Assembly: GCA_963776055.1 (NCBI GenBank)
Contig: CAVZLD010000002.1
Location: 283,895-347,894, forward strand
DNA length: 64,000 nt
Source: CAVZLD01 sp963776055
GTDB taxonomy: Bacteria > Planctomycetota > Planctomycetia > Pirellulales > Pirellulaceae
Direction: 5' to 3'
Shown here: positions 48,616 through 58,176 of the stretch, piece by piece
How the letters are laid out: every line of letters starts with the position of its first letter
Position numbering within the stretch: position 1 is the stretch's first letter
Notes under the pieces: model-generated
Database searches by the model: none
What the model was told of the DNA's origin: nothing
Seen by the model: the letters and a program-made list of their open reading frames with translations, nothing else
Program-made: the position numbers and the translations under genes

Positions 48616-50664
48616 ATGACTGCCGAAAATCCGTCGCAACAAGGAACGCTCTTCGGCCATCCGGCGGGCCTCTACACGCTTTTCTTTGCTGAGATGTGGG
48701 AACGGTTTTCCTACTACGGCATGCGGGCCCTGTTGGTCTTCTACATGATCAAGGGGTTTCTGGGGTACCAAGATTCTGACGCGTACCGGGTGTACGGCGC
48801 CTACACGTCGCTGGTTTACATGACTCCCTTTTTCGGTGGAATTCTCGCCGATCGGCTGTTGGGGGCCCGGCGCGCCGTCGTGCTGGGCGGACTGCTCATG
48901 GCCGCCGGGCATCTACTGATGACGGTGGAGACAAGCACGGCCTTTTTTACGGCCCTGGCCTTACTGATCGCCGGCAACGGGTTCTTCAAACCGAATATCT
49001 CCACGATCGTCGGGTCGCTGTATGCGCGCGAGAGCATCAAGCGCGACGGGGGCTTTACGATTTTCTACATGGGGATCAATCTCGGGGCGATGATGTCGCC
49101 TTTGCTTTGCGGGTACATCGGGGAAACCTACGGCTGGCACTATGGTTTTGGCTTGGCCACCATCGGAATGCTCACCGGCTTGGCCGTTTTCGTGATTCCC
49201 GGCCGGCTTGCCCGCTATGTGATTCTGGCGGGTGCCTTGGCCGCAGCGATTGGTCTGTTTCTGTTCCATCCCGATAATCCCTATTCGACGGCGATCAATG
49301 TCTTTGTTGGGATCGCCTTGATCTTTGCGGCGATGATCTCTTGGGCAGCGATCGGTCGCGGCGGACTACCGCAGGAGGCCGGAGCGCCGCCGGACCGTGA
49401 ACGACTACAACGTCCGACAATCGCAGGCATCTCGGCGGAGTGGGCAATTTATCTGGGGACGGTGGCAGCGATACCGATCTTTGCCTTACTTGTTTCCGGG
49501 TTCGCACCGCTCAGCGCAAATCAGCGCGCGATCACGCTCGTTCCCCGGTCGGCGGTGGAGTACTTGCAGACGAGCGAGAATCCGCTGCTGCAGTTTTCCG
49601 CCGTCTTCGTGAGCGAGGCAAGCACTCCGGCCGGTGGTGTCCTGCTCGCCGCAGGTTTGATCGCGGTCGGTTTTCTGGGTCTCGAAATGCTCCGGATGGA
49701 ACGGATTCCGCGACAGCGCATGTATGTAGTGATGATCCTGACGTTCTTTTCGATGTTGTTCTGGTCCTTCTTTGAGCAGGCAGGCAGCTCGGTCAACAAC
49801 TTCACGGACCGCAATGTAGATCGCGTGCGAGATCGACAGGCGAAGGTCATCACGGAAGCGGACATTGGTACGACAATTCGTCTGCAGCCAACCCAGGAAC
49901 AATTGGGATATCGTAACGGCGATACGATTTTCACCTTGCAGTCGCTCGATGAAATTCGAACACAACCAGCGGCTTCGTCGGCCACTTCGACAGCGGAAGG
50001 CTCCCAAGCCGTGGCGGCGGACGCGGCGGAAGTGATGATCGACTGGCAGGTTGCGCCGGACAACCTGGGGATGCGCGTTGCGGAGCGAGTCGACGAGACA
50101 CCTGCGAGTTGGTTCCAGTCGATCAACCCGTTGTTCATTCTGCTGCTGGGCCTGGTCTTTACAGCCGTATGGACCTGGTTAGGTGCGCGCGGTTGGGAAC
50201 CGAGTACGCCGATGAAATTCGCCCTGGGACTCTTTCAACTCGGACTCGGGTTTGGCTCGTTCTGGTACGGGGCAACTCATGCTGACGGTCGCGGGATGGT
50301 CGCTCTAAATTGGTTGTTGCTGGGCTATTTCTTCCAGACGACGGGGGAGTTGTGCTTGTCGCCCGTTGGACTCTCGATGGTAGCGCGACTTTCGCCGACG
50401 CGATTGGTGAGCACCGTGATGGGCACTTGGTTCCTGGCCACCGCTTTCTCTCAGTTCCTCGCGGCTTTTATCGCGCAGTTCACGAGCGTCGGCCACGGCG
50501 AAGGGGAGTCGGTCGCGATTCCACCGCCCCAGGAGACGGTGTTGGTCTATGGCGATGTGTTCGGCAAGATCGCTTTGGCCGCGATCATTTCCGCTGCGGT
50601 TTGCCTCCTGCTCGTCCCGTTGTTGAAACGCTGGATGCACGAAGGAGAGGAGCTGGATGCCTGA
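48616..50664 (+). CDS. POT/PTR-family peptide transporter
   Basis: 682 residues with about 14 membrane helices. Signatures of proton-dependent oligopeptide transporters: FAEMWERFSYYGMRALLVFYM (E-x2-E-R-F), FTIFYMGINLGAMMSPLLCGYIGE (PTR2 signature), FFEQAGSSVNNF and GELCLSPVGLSMVARLSP. It should import di- and tripeptides with protons. A long insertion near 415-520 is hydrophilic and Ala/Thr-rich, absent from short bacterial members. AGGGAGCGAG precedes the ATG; the frame is open upstream without similarity. Confidence 0.92.
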   Translation: MTAENPSQQGTLFGHPAGLYTLFFAEMWERFSYYGMRALLVFYMIKGFLGYQDSDAYRVYGAYTSLVYMTPFFGGILADRLLGARRAVVLGGLLMAAGHLLMTVETSTAFFTALALLIAGNGFFKPNISTIVGSLYARESIKRDGGFTIFYMGINLGAMMSPLLCGYIGETYGWHYGFGLATIGMLTGLAVFVIPGRLARYVILAGALAAAIGLFLFHPDNPYSTAINVFVGIALIFAAMISWAAIGRGGLPQEAGAPPDRERLQRPTIAGISAEWAIYLGTVAAIPIFALLVSGFAPLSANQRAITLVPRSAVEYLQTSENPLLQFSAVFVSEASTPAGGVLLAAGLIAVGFLGLEMLRMERIPRQRMYVVMILTFFSMLFWSFFEQAGSSVNNFTDRNVDRVRDRQAKVITEADIGTTIRLQPTQEQLGYRNGDTIFTLQSLDEIRTQPAASSATSTAEGSQAVAADAAEVMIDWQVAPDNLGMRVAERVDETPASWFQSINPLFILLLGLVFTAVWTWLGARGWEPSTPMKFALGLFQLGLGFGSFWYGATHADGRGMVALNWLLLGYFFQTTGELCLSPVGLSMVARLSPTRLVSTVMGTWFLATAFSQFLAAFIAQFTSVGHGEGESVAIPPPQETVLVYGDVFGKIALAAIISAAVCLLLVPLLKRWMHEGEELDA

Positions 50665-50728
50665 GGAAACCTTCTCCACAACCCAGCCTGCGGCGCGCGG
50701 ACGGCGCCCCCTGTTGTCGCCAAAACGG

Positions 50729-53344
50729 TTACTGGCTGTCGATCAATCCATCGTCGATGCTCGCGGGGAACACTCTCAAAGGAAATGCCGACCAGTCCGC
50801 CGCGGAATCCGCCAACATCGAGGGCGGCAGACTCGCATCGATTTCGGCTCGCAACGTAACGGCGCGAGGCGAACCTTGCGCGAGGGTCAGGTGCAGTTCA
50901 CACAATTTGCGCCCCAACGCTCCCCATTTTTGCGCATCGGGGGGAGCATCGTCCGAGTAATCCAGGCGCTGCTGCAGCTCAGATTCGAATACGACCCAAC
51001 TGGCCCATTCCAGATACGGAATCAGCGGTTTGGCGACGATCTTCTTTCGGCCAGCGTCTAATTCGATCAACACGTTGTCCAGCGTATTGATCTGTTCGAA
51101 CGCATCCGGGTCATCGCGCACGCGGCCCAGGTACTGCATCAAGATGCCTTCCGCGTGGCGGAGCGTGGGATCGAGAATCCGGCCCTGTTGTCGCACCTGC
51201 TCGCATCGTTGCGCGACGCCCGACCAATCGATGGTCCCGTCGCGAAAACCGATGAGCCCCAGGGAAGGTTCGGACGCTTGAAAAGAACCACGAACAAGAA
51301 ACGTATTCGGAAAGACCTGCTGAAAAGTCGCGAGAATGACCTCGAACTGGTAGGCGTCCAACTGGTACATCGGCAGCCATTGGCAGAACATGCCACCGGG
51401 TCGTAAGGATCGTCGGACGGCTCCGAAATGCTCACGACTGTACAAGCGTCCGACGCCTGAAACCCATGGCCGAAACAGATCTCCGACGACAACGTCGTAG
51501 GCATTGGTCGTTGCAGCGATGCTCGTTCTTCCATCTTCGACAAGGACCTTCGCCGTCGGAACCGTGCAGATATGTCGATTGGCTTCAGCGAAATGGTGCT
51601 CCGCAGCCGTGGCAACCAAGGGCGAGATCTCGATCGCCGTCACGAAATCGACGGGGGCATAGTCCAGTGCGGCACCGGCGGTGATCCCGGTGGCAAGTCC
51701 AATGCAGCCAACGGTCTGGGGATTCGCATGCAATAGCAGGGGTAGGAGCATCTTTCGCCGCTGACTATGATTTCCGCCGAGACTCCCCAAGCGAAACTGA
51801 TTGGACTGCACAATCGCTCGCCGCCAAGTCCGCGAATCAGGTTGCCCCACTTGGTCAACGACGGCAATCACGCCTTCCGGACCACAGTGTGATTCGACCA
51901 CTTCAAAACCAGGGCCCAGACTCATCGTAGGAAGCTGCGCGGCGAGAACAAATCCACCGCACGCTGCCAGGACCGCGAAGCCGTAGCCGAGATATAACGG
52001 CCAGGATGGTGAAGATCGGCGGGCAAGGAACGCATGCAGGCAAACGCCCACCAGCGTGTACATGATGGAGATCACGAGCATGCCTTGATGCATGCAGAAG
52101 ACGGGCATCAGCAGGCGATTGGCGGCCTCGGCGCCCGCGAGCCCACCGAGACCGTTCGCCGCCAGCAACCATCCCCACCGAGTTCCGTAAGGATCCTTGC
52201 CTGCCGTCGCATGCCAGACCGAGAGCAGCGGAAAGATCAGGCTCAGAAACAGCAGACCCGGGCCAATCGACAGTAACACGATTCCCACGAGCGTTGCGAG
52301 GAAGGACAGGAGGCCGACCGATTCTGGAAGGGGCGTCAGCCCTTTCGTGATCTGGCAGAAGACAAACGGAGCAGCAGCAGTCAGCAAGCCACCCAGAGCA
52401 AACGCAGCCGGCAGAAGATGTCTTGCCAGTCGATGCGTGGATCCAAACCACGGAACGATCGCCGCCCCCATCGCCAGCGTCAGTATGATGGCCGCGAGCA
52501 CGGCAGTCGTGGTGTAGAGACAATCGGGCGCCACGTTGAATGTCAAATGCAGGACGAGAATCTCCGCCGCAAGGATGCCCCAACCTGATACAAATGCCAC
52601 GATGAGACAAAGTGCCATGCCGCTGGGCACCGTACCACCGGTTGCGGCCTGGGAGGCGGATGGGGAGGCGTCAGTAGTAATCGGCGTACTTCCCCGTGGC
52701 TTGCTGGCGGAGAGCCGCTCTTTGTGATCACTGCCCTGTCGGCCTGCGCGGAAACACAGCAATCCGACGATCAGGTTCAGAGCGACTGCCCAGGACATCG
52801 TCCCCGTCACTCCGAGGAGCGTTAATCCTAAACCAGCCGTCACCGCCAACCCCAGGACACCTCCCAGCGTGTTGGCGGCGTACAGCCAGATGCCATGCCG
52901 CGAGAGGGTGACGTCCCGACCGAGAGTCGCCGCCGTAATCACGGGCAATGACATCCCCATGAGGACCGCGGGGGGCACGACGACCAGCACTGACAGTAAC
53001 AGCTTCAGGACTCCACCGGACCAGCCCAGCAGAAGATCAGGACCCAGAGACGGCCAAATCCACTGAGACCAGAACGGTAGCGTCACCGCTGGAATCGCGC
53101 AGACAGCGATTCCGATTTCAAGACAACCGGCAATCAGCCAACACGAACGCGTGCGCGACGTAAAGCGTGTCGACAGGGCCGCACCGAGGGAAAGCCCGAA
53201 AAAAAAGCACCCGAAGACTCGGGCGATTGAATCATGACTGCCACCCAACAGATCAACCAATCGCCGCGTCCAGAGCAACTCGTGTGACAGTGCGGCGGCA
53301 CCGCTCAACAAAACCAGAAGCAGGCCCCAGCGTAGTCGTTGCAT
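50729..53344 (-). CDS. Membrane protein with spermidine-synthase-like methyltransferase-fold domain
   Basis: 871 residues. About 14 membrane helices in the first 510 residues, then a soluble Rossmann domain (GCIGLATGITAGAAL, TAIEISPLVATAAEHHF, VLVEDGRTSI, YDVVVGDLFRPW, LYSREHFGAVRRSLRPGGMFCQWLP) like polyamine aminopropyltransferases. Such fused proteins are widespread in planctomycetes; the aminopropyl acceptor and true reaction are unknown. Helical tail of about 170 residues. Start at MQRLRWGLLL; 20 further upstream residues are possible. It converges with the POT gene. Confidence 0.87.
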   Translation of the reverse strand: MQRLRWGLLLVLLSGAAALSHELLWTRRLVDLLGGSHDSIARVFGCFFFGLSLGAALSTRFTSRTRSCWLIAGCLEIGIAVCAIPAVTLPFWSQWIWPSLGPDLLLGWSGGVLKLLLSVLVVVPPAVLMGMSLPVITAATLGRDVTLSRHGIWLYAANTLGGVLGLAVTAGLGLTLLGVTGTMSWAVALNLIVGLLCFRAGRQGSDHKERLSASKPRGSTPITTDASPSASQAATGGTVPSGMALCLIVAFVSGWGILAAEILVLHLTFNVAPDCLYTTTAVLAAIILTLAMGAAIVPWFGSTHRLARHLLPAAFALGGLLTAAAPFVFCQITKGLTPLPESVGLLSFLATLVGIVLLSIGPGLLFLSLIFPLLSVWHATAGKDPYGTRWGWLLAANGLGGLAGAEAANRLLMPVFCMHQGMLVISIMYTLVGVCLHAFLARRSSPSWPLYLGYGFAVLAACGGFVLAAQLPTMSLGPGFEVVESHCGPEGVIAVVDQVGQPDSRTWRRAIVQSNQFRLGSLGGNHSQRRKMLLPLLLHANPQTVGCIGLATGITAGAALDYAPVDFVTAIEISPLVATAAEHHFAEANRHICTVPTAKVLVEDGRTSIAATTNAYDVVVGDLFRPWVSGVGRLYSREHFGAVRRSLRPGGMFCQWLPMYQLDAYQFEVILATFQQVFPNTFLVRGSFQASEPSLGLIGFRDGTIDWSGVAQRCEQVRQQGRILDPTLRHAEGILMQYLGRVRDDPDAFEQINTLDNVLIELDAGRKKIVAKPLIPYLEWASWVVFESELQQRLDYSDDAPPDAQKWGALGRKLCELHLTLAQGSPRAVTLRAEIDASLPPSMLADSAADWSAFPLRVFPASIDDGLIDSQ

Positions 53345-53536
53345 CGCGAACTTTGAGTTAGCACACCACAAGAATGGCAGCCGACGATGGAAATGGTTGG
53401 ACACACGACTGCGCTTTGCCTAGTCCAAACGCCTTCGAGTGGATCATCATACGACGGTCAACTGAAAGACACAACCAGTTCAATCGCACGTCCGTGGTAA
53501 CGCTGACGTGTATTCCCACGAACGGTGATGCCCCCA

Positions 53537-53556
53537 CCCCGGGACAGGCGATGCTT
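53537..53556 (+). repeat. REP-like element, copy 6
   Basis: Core CCGGGACAGGCGATGC, one mismatch (GCG for GCC) to the consensus. Confidence 0.7.
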
Positions 53557-53573
53557 GGGCTGGCAGGGCCAAC

Positions 53574-53592
53574 GCGGGGACAGTCCATGTTT
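53574..53592 (+). repeat. REP-like element, copy 7
   Basis: Core GCGGGGACAGTCCATGTTT. It shares GGGACAG.CCATG with the consensus and the ATGTTT end with the copy downstream of the RAYT gene. Confidence 0.68.
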
Positions 53593-53707
53593 CAAAGTTG
53601 CACGCGACTTTGATCGGTGTCGGAGGGATTGCTAGGATCGGGCCGGTCGCTGCCGCCGGGGCGGCGTACCACACGACCGGTGGGTCCTGCGCGAGGGAGA
53701 ATCTGCC

Positions 53708-54742
53708 ATGACCATCGCCCGTTCGAAGATCGTCGACGCCCACGTCACCCCCTGGTATCACTGCATTTCCAAAACCGTCCGCGGCGCGTTTCTGCTACGA
53801 AGCAGGGAGGACGACCGCAAACGGTATCTGGAACAGCGGCTGGAAGAGCTGGTGGGGATTTTCAGTATCCAGGTCGGTGGCTATGCCGTGATGGACAATC
53901 ACTTGCATGTGCTGACGCACTTGGACTGGCGGCAGGCGCGACGCTGGAGCAAAGAAGAGGTGCTGCGGCGGTGGGCCAGGCTCCACCCACCGCGTGGCCC
54001 GGATCGCAAGCCGCTCCGATCCCTCTCCCAATGGGTGAAAGAAAAGGCCCGCGACCGGAAGTATGTCAAGCAACTGCGGAAGCGACTGGTCAATCTGGGC
54101 TGGTTCATGAAGTCGCTCAAAGAACCGCTGGCCCGCAAGGCCAACGAAGAAGACGGGGTCCAGGGCCCGTTCTGGGCGGGCCGGTACAAGTCGATCGCGA
54201 TTCACGGGGAAGAAGCGTTGCTGGCGACCTGTGCCTACATTGATCTCAATCCGCTGGCGGCGGGCCAAGTGTCTTTGCCGGAAGAGGCACGCTACACGTC
54301 GCTCGCCGCGCGGCTGGCTTGGTGCCGGAAGCGAGGACGGATGTCGGACCTGCAAGCCGCCCGCGAGGGGTCCGTGCCCGCGGCCCAGCAGGCGCGGGGC
54401 ATGGAACGAGGACTGTGGCTCTGCCCGCTGGACGACCGGCGCGAGCAGGGAGAGACGCGCGTGGGCGTGCTGCCCGGATTCTCGTTGGGCAGCTATCTGC
54501 TGTTGGTGGACGCCACGAGTCGCCTGTTGCGTCCGGGCAAGGCACGGGTCGATCCGCGGGTGGAAGCGCTCCTGGACCGCCTGGGGGTCGGCTGGGAGAC
54601 CTGGCGTACCACGTTGGAGCAACTGTTCGCTCGACCGCAGCTGGTCGGCGTGGCCTTTTCCTTCCAGCGGAGCCGACTGCGCGCGGCCGCCCGGCAACGT
54701 GGCTGCCGTCACCTGGCAAATCTGAACGGCTGTCACGCGTAA
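53708..54742 (+). CDS. REP-associated tyrosine transposase (RAYT, Y1_Tnp HUH family)
   Basis: 344 residues. The HUH motif is MDNHLHVLTH (residues about 62-71), preceded by PWYHCISKTVRGAFLL. After it come GWFMKSLKEPLARKANEEDGVQGPFWAGRYKS and CAYIDLNPLAAG, the usual order of IS200/RAYT proteins; a catalytic Tyr is expected in the helix between but cannot be fixed by eye. RAYTs are domesticated HUH transposases that cut and move REP palindromes. REP-like elements lie on both sides in opposite orientation. There is a large C-terminal extension of about 150 residues, as in other planctomycete members. Confidence 0.87.
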   Translation: MTIARSKIVDAHVTPWYHCISKTVRGAFLLRSREDDRKRYLEQRLEELVGIFSIQVGGYAVMDNHLHVLTHLDWRQARRWSKEEVLRRWARLHPPRGPDRKPLRSLSQWVKEKARDRKYVKQLRKRLVNLGWFMKSLKEPLARKANEEDGVQGPFWAGRYKSIAIHGEEALLATCAYIDLNPLAAGQVSLPEEARYTSLAARLAWCRKRGRMSDLQAAREGSVPAAQQARGMERGLWLCPLDDRREQGETRVGVLPGFSLGSYLLLVDATSRLLRPGKARVDPRVEALLDRLGVGWETWRTTLEQLFARPQLVGVAFSFQRSRLRAAARQRGCRHLANLNGCHA

Positions 54743-55246
54743 CGCGTTCTCACTCGACCACGGCCGGACGCGCGGTGCGCTGCCCGCCGATCGTCGCGTG
54801 GTCCTTCGTGCCGTCGCGGGCTGCGGGACGATCCTCGTCCGCCCGATCGTGACGCGGTCGATGCCGGTTGGTGCGCGCTGCCCCAGCGTGCCTCCTTCCG
54901 GAACGCCTTTCGCGGGCGAATTTCCGCCTTCTTCCCATCGTTTCCGGTGGGACGCGCTGCGCCACCACCCTCCACCGCGCTCGGCGCGGCGAACTGCCCA
55001 GCAAATACATGGCCTGTCCATGTTTTGGGTGAATTGCTTGACAGCTGAAAATTGGCGGTTTCTATTTAGATATGAGATTGACCGGCGCCTGCGGTCGATC
55101 CATGGGAGAGAACCTGCGATTCTGGTTAACCCACGCCTTCGATTCCTGCCGTGCAAAATCAGGAAACAGAATCTTCGGATCCTTGTCTTCCCGACTATCG
55201 CTTCCGACCTGCCGGTTTCTTTCAACCTTATTTGAAGGAGAAATTC
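54743..55246. other. Intergenic region after the RAYT gene
   Basis: About 500 bases. The first 260 are very GC-rich and may belong to the mobile unit; a REP-like element (55008-55026) marks its possible right end. Base composition then becomes more AT-rich toward the cytochrome gene. Confidence 0.4.
55008..55026 (-). repeat. REP-like element, copy 8, right of the RAYT gene
   Basis: ACATGGCCTGTCCATGTTT: the reverse complement of the GGACAGGCCAT core, with its own small dyad ACATGG-CCTGT-CCATGT. Orientation is opposite to the two copies left of the gene, so the RAYT is flanked by inverted REPs. Confidence 0.72.
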
Positions 55247-55693
55247 ATGAGATACTGTGTTCTGTTGTCGTTGGCTTGTTTCCTCTCAGTCTCCTTCGCC
55301 GCGCCGAGTGTCTTTGGTCTTGCTCCATTCAAAAAGGCATTCCAGGAGAAGTACATCGACAAAAGCGACAATGAGGAATTGCAAGCGAAATTCAAGAAAG
55401 CCGGCTGCAACACGTGTCATATTAAGGGTGAGAGCAAGAAGAAGCGTAACAGCTACGGTGAAGAACTCGCCAAACTCATTGACGGTGATGCCAATGCACG
55501 GATCAAAGAAGCGGGTCAGGCCGGAAAAGAAGCACGCAAGGCAGAGACGGAAATCATTCTCAAGGAACTCGACAAAGCCTTTGAGACGGTGGCGAACAAG
55601 GAATCGAAGTCTAAGGTCAAATACGGCGATTTCCTGAAGCAAGGAAAGCTGCCCACCGAGGACGAGGAAACGGAAGAGCAGAAAGCGGAATAG
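55247..55693 (+). CDS. Small exported monoheme cytochrome c
   Basis: 148 residues: signal peptide (CVLLSLACFLSVSFAAPSVFG), then a single heme site CNTCHIKGESKKKRNSYGEELAKL and a charged C-terminal helix ending in an acidic tail (EDEETEEQKAE). A c-type domain with a Lys-rich region directly after the heme site. AAGGAG lies just upstream of the ATG. Partners are unknown; the neighbours are a transposase and an aldose epimerase. Confidence 0.8.
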   Translation: MRYCVLLSLACFLSVSFAAPSVFGLAPFKKAFQEKYIDKSDNEELQAKFKKAGCNTCHIKGESKKKRNSYGEELAKLIDGDANARIKEAGQAGKEARKAETEIILKELDKAFETVANKESKSKVKYGDFLKQGKLPTEDEETEEQKAE

Positions 55694-55732
55694 TTTCGCT
55701 CCCTGCGGGGCAACGCGATTGACCGTCCAACG

Positions 55733-56689
55733 TCAGACGCATCCGCCGACTTCGATCCCAAAGTCGGTCTGAAACTGTTCGCCGGGCCCCAAAATTCTTA
55801 GCCCGGCGTCGACTCCGTCCGCCTGCAGGCGGAAACAGTCGGGAACGCACGTGTACGGCTCGATACAGATCGCTTCCCGCGAGCCGGGCGTGTAGACCAC
55901 GCATTCCCGAAAATCCGCGGCGAAATCCAGACGCACCCAGCTTCGATTGTGTGGGTCTTCCATGCGGGCAACAGAGCGTCCCCGCTCCGACTGTAATCCA
56001 CTGAATACGTGATCGAGCTGCAAGTCACCGAACAAGACGCCCCGCTGCAGTTGATCCGCATTGTCCAAGCCAAAGCGACGACCGGTCGCATTCATTTCCG
56101 ATAACTCCCATTCTTGCGATACAGGAAGCCGAACGCGGCAGTCCGCAGCCGCACCGTTCGGCCCCAACGGCAATCGAAAATAGGGGTGCGCTCCCAGTCC
56201 GAATGGAAGCGGCGTCAATCCGGGGTTCTCGACCAGAAACTCCGCCGACAATCTGCGGCCAGAGACTCGGTAGGTGACCGTAAGCTGAAAATCTGCCGGC
56301 CACTGCCGACACAGTTCAGGCGCATCGGACCGGGCATGAAACTGCGCCGTGAGATGCTGTGGTGACTGGTCGCGAATCCGCCAAGGACGACGATGGACAA
56401 ACCCATGGATCGCATTCCCTCGCCCATCATCAGGGGGGAGGGAATACGCCTGCCCCTCCCAGAGGAACTGCGTCCCTCGAATCCGTCCGGGAAAAGGGAA
56501 AAGGATCGGAATTCCACTTCCGGAAGGCCGCCGTTCACCGGTTTCAAAACCCTCCTCCGACCAGATCACCTCGACCGGTCGCCCCTCCCGTTGACTTTGA
56601 AAGCGAAAGCAGTTCAGGCCAAACCCGACGAGGATATCCGCACGCGTCCCGGTTTCCTCATCTCGCAAACTGACACACTGCACCGACAT
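55733..56689 (-). CDS. Aldose 1-epimerase family protein
   Basis: 318 residues, galactose mutarotase-like fold. GIPILFPFPGRI, AIHGFVHRRPW (His of the active site), LGAHPYFRLP (second His) and CIEPYTCVPDCF (with the catalytic Glu region) are present. These enzymes interconvert sugar anomers; this group resembles YihR/YeaD-like members more than GalM. Substrate unknown. It is convergent with the cytochrome gene and is followed upstream on the same strand by cinA, 57 bases away. Confidence 0.87.
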   Translation of the reverse strand: MSVQCVSLRDEETGTRADILVGFGLNCFRFQSQREGRPVEVIWSEEGFETGERRPSGSGIPILFPFPGRIRGTQFLWEGQAYSLPPDDGRGNAIHGFVHRRPWRIRDQSPQHLTAQFHARSDAPELCRQWPADFQLTVTYRVSGRRLSAEFLVENPGLTPLPFGLGAHPYFRLPLGPNGAAADCRVRLPVSQEWELSEMNATGRRFGLDNADQLQRGVLFGDLQLDHVFSGLQSERGRSVARMEDPHNRSWVRLDFAADFRECVVYTPGSREAICIEPYTCVPDCFRLQADGVDAGLRILGPGEQFQTDFGIEVGGCV

Positions 56690-56746
56690 GGAAATCCTCC
56701 CAAAGAAATATCAACAAGTCCTACCAAGCCGTTCGTTTCCGTCTCT

Positions 56747-58030
56747 TTAGCTGATGCGCTGTCCGGCAGCATTGGCATCGAGCCGCGAATCCTCACCGGC
56801 GAAATGAAGACGCACGAGGTCGAGAGCATACTTGGCCGCTCGGGGAAGTAGCAGATCCGGATGCCCCGCGAAAGAACGGTCGCAGGCACACACTCCTGCG
56901 GCTGTCGCGAATGCCAACGCGATCTGAGGCGGAGTCTGCGAATGGTGCGGCACCGGCCCGATCGCCAACCCGTAGTCGGATTGGCATCGCGTCCGGATCG
57001 TGGATGCCATCCAACTCGCCAAGACTTTCGAGTCACGCGGAAGGGCCTCCGCCGGCGCACCCAACAGCACTCGTAACCCATCGGATGACGAGACGACAGC
57101 GGCACCGTCCACGCTCGGATCATCGCCGTCATCCACCTCCTTCAACCACCGCGCGACAAGCCCCCGCGTACCCCACTCACAGACCGCCAATGTCTCCCGG
57201 CGAGATCGCAACGCCTGTACGACGGCATGCTGCAGCTCATCCTCCTCTTCCCCAAACACCAATCTCCCCAATTTCTGTCGAATGATTGCCAGCGTAGGCT
57301 GCATGGATTGCCAGCAATGCTCCGCGTCCGTACCTTCCGCCGTAACTCGCAAGGTAATCGTAGCCTGATGGACCGTGATTCCGACCTGCGGCTGGCGACC
57401 GCGCCGAATCAGATTGGGCAACATCGACTCCAGCTCGCTCTCCCCCACCCCAAAGCATTTCAAACGGTGGTGGCGAATGACGCGACCCTCTCCCCCCAAA
57501 GAAGCTAGGATCGGTTCGACGTACTGCTGCCACATCTGCTTCATTTCCGCCGGAACGCCCGGCAAGGCGAACAGCCGACAGCGGTGCCCGGTTTCCGAAC
57601 AAGGCGCCATCGCAAGATCGATCCCGGGCGCGGTTCCATGGGGGTTGGGAATCTCTCGGCTGCCTTCGGGAAAATGGGCTTGAATCTCGTTGCTCTTCGG
57701 CATCTTGCGCCCACGCTCCGCAAACCGCTGCCGCAATTGGCGCAGAATCCGCTGATTCAATCGAAGTTCCAATCCGGCCGCTTCGGCGATCGCCTGCCGG
57801 GTGAGATCATCGGCTGTCGGCCCCAATCCGCCCGTGATGATGACCAAATCCGAACGCGCCGCGGCCAACCGCAGCGCTGCAGCGGCATGTTTGAGATCAT
57901 CCCCGACGACCGTGATGTAGGCCACACCGATCCCCACCCCCCCCAGCTGGCGGGCCAGCCATTGCGAATTCGTGTCCAATCGTTGCCCATGGGTCAGCTC
58001 GTCGCCGATCGCCAGCACCTCCGCTTGCAT
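56747..58030 (-). CDS. cinA: CinA-like protein with degenerate amidase domain
   Basis: 427 residues. The N-terminal MoaB/MoCF-type domain is intact (GDELTHGQRLDTNSQWLARQL, TGGLGPTADDLTR, LPGVPAEMKQM), the ADP-ribose pyrophosphatase part of CinA. The C-terminal domain normally deamidates nicotinamide mononucleotide with a Ser/Tyr/Lys set: the Ser motif AESCTGG here reads CEWGTRG, and the Tyr/Lys segment reads VVSSSDGLRVLLG. So the amidase part looks inactive. Classic CinA proteins join the two domains. Its ATG start at MQAEVLAIGDEL is clear. Confidence 0.88.
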   Translation of the reverse strand: MQAEVLAIGDELTHGQRLDTNSQWLARQLGGVGIGVAYITVVGDDLKHAAAALRLAAARSDLVIITGGLGPTADDLTRQAIAEAAGLELRLNQRILRQLRQRFAERGRKMPKSNEIQAHFPEGSREIPNPHGTAPGIDLAMAPCSETGHRCRLFALPGVPAEMKQMWQQYVEPILASLGGEGRVIRHHRLKCFGVGESELESMLPNLIRRGRQPQVGITVHQATITLRVTAEGTDAEHCWQSMQPTLAIIRQKLGRLVFGEEEDELQHAVVQALRSRRETLAVCEWGTRGLVARWLKEVDDGDDPSVDGAAVVSSSDGLRVLLGAPAEALPRDSKVLASWMASTIRTRCQSDYGLAIGPVPHHSQTPPQIALAFATAAGVCACDRSFAGHPDLLLPRAAKYALDLVRLHFAGEDSRLDANAAGQRIS

Positions 58031-58176
58031 ACCGATACTCCGTGGTTTCTGTGTTCAGGCCATCCCGCACACCTACATTGACACTCCCGGGCAGCCGAGC
58101 CTATTATCCTCGCTAACGCATTTTTTCCCAGCAGGTTCGCGCCGACGGTCGAACCGCGCAACAAGGATCCCCGATC

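Larger units (their letters stand above)
53345..53707. other. Intergenic region with two REP-like elements upstream of the RAYT gene
   Basis: Between the spermidine-synthase-like gene and the transposase gene. Two REP-like elements lie 38 bases apart near 53537-53592; the rest shows nothing. Confidence 0.5.

Noticed and set aside
53795..55225. A 476-codon open frame on the minus strand
   Set aside because: It is antisense to the RAYT gene with its HUH motif and reads as Arg/Pro-rich shadow sequence.
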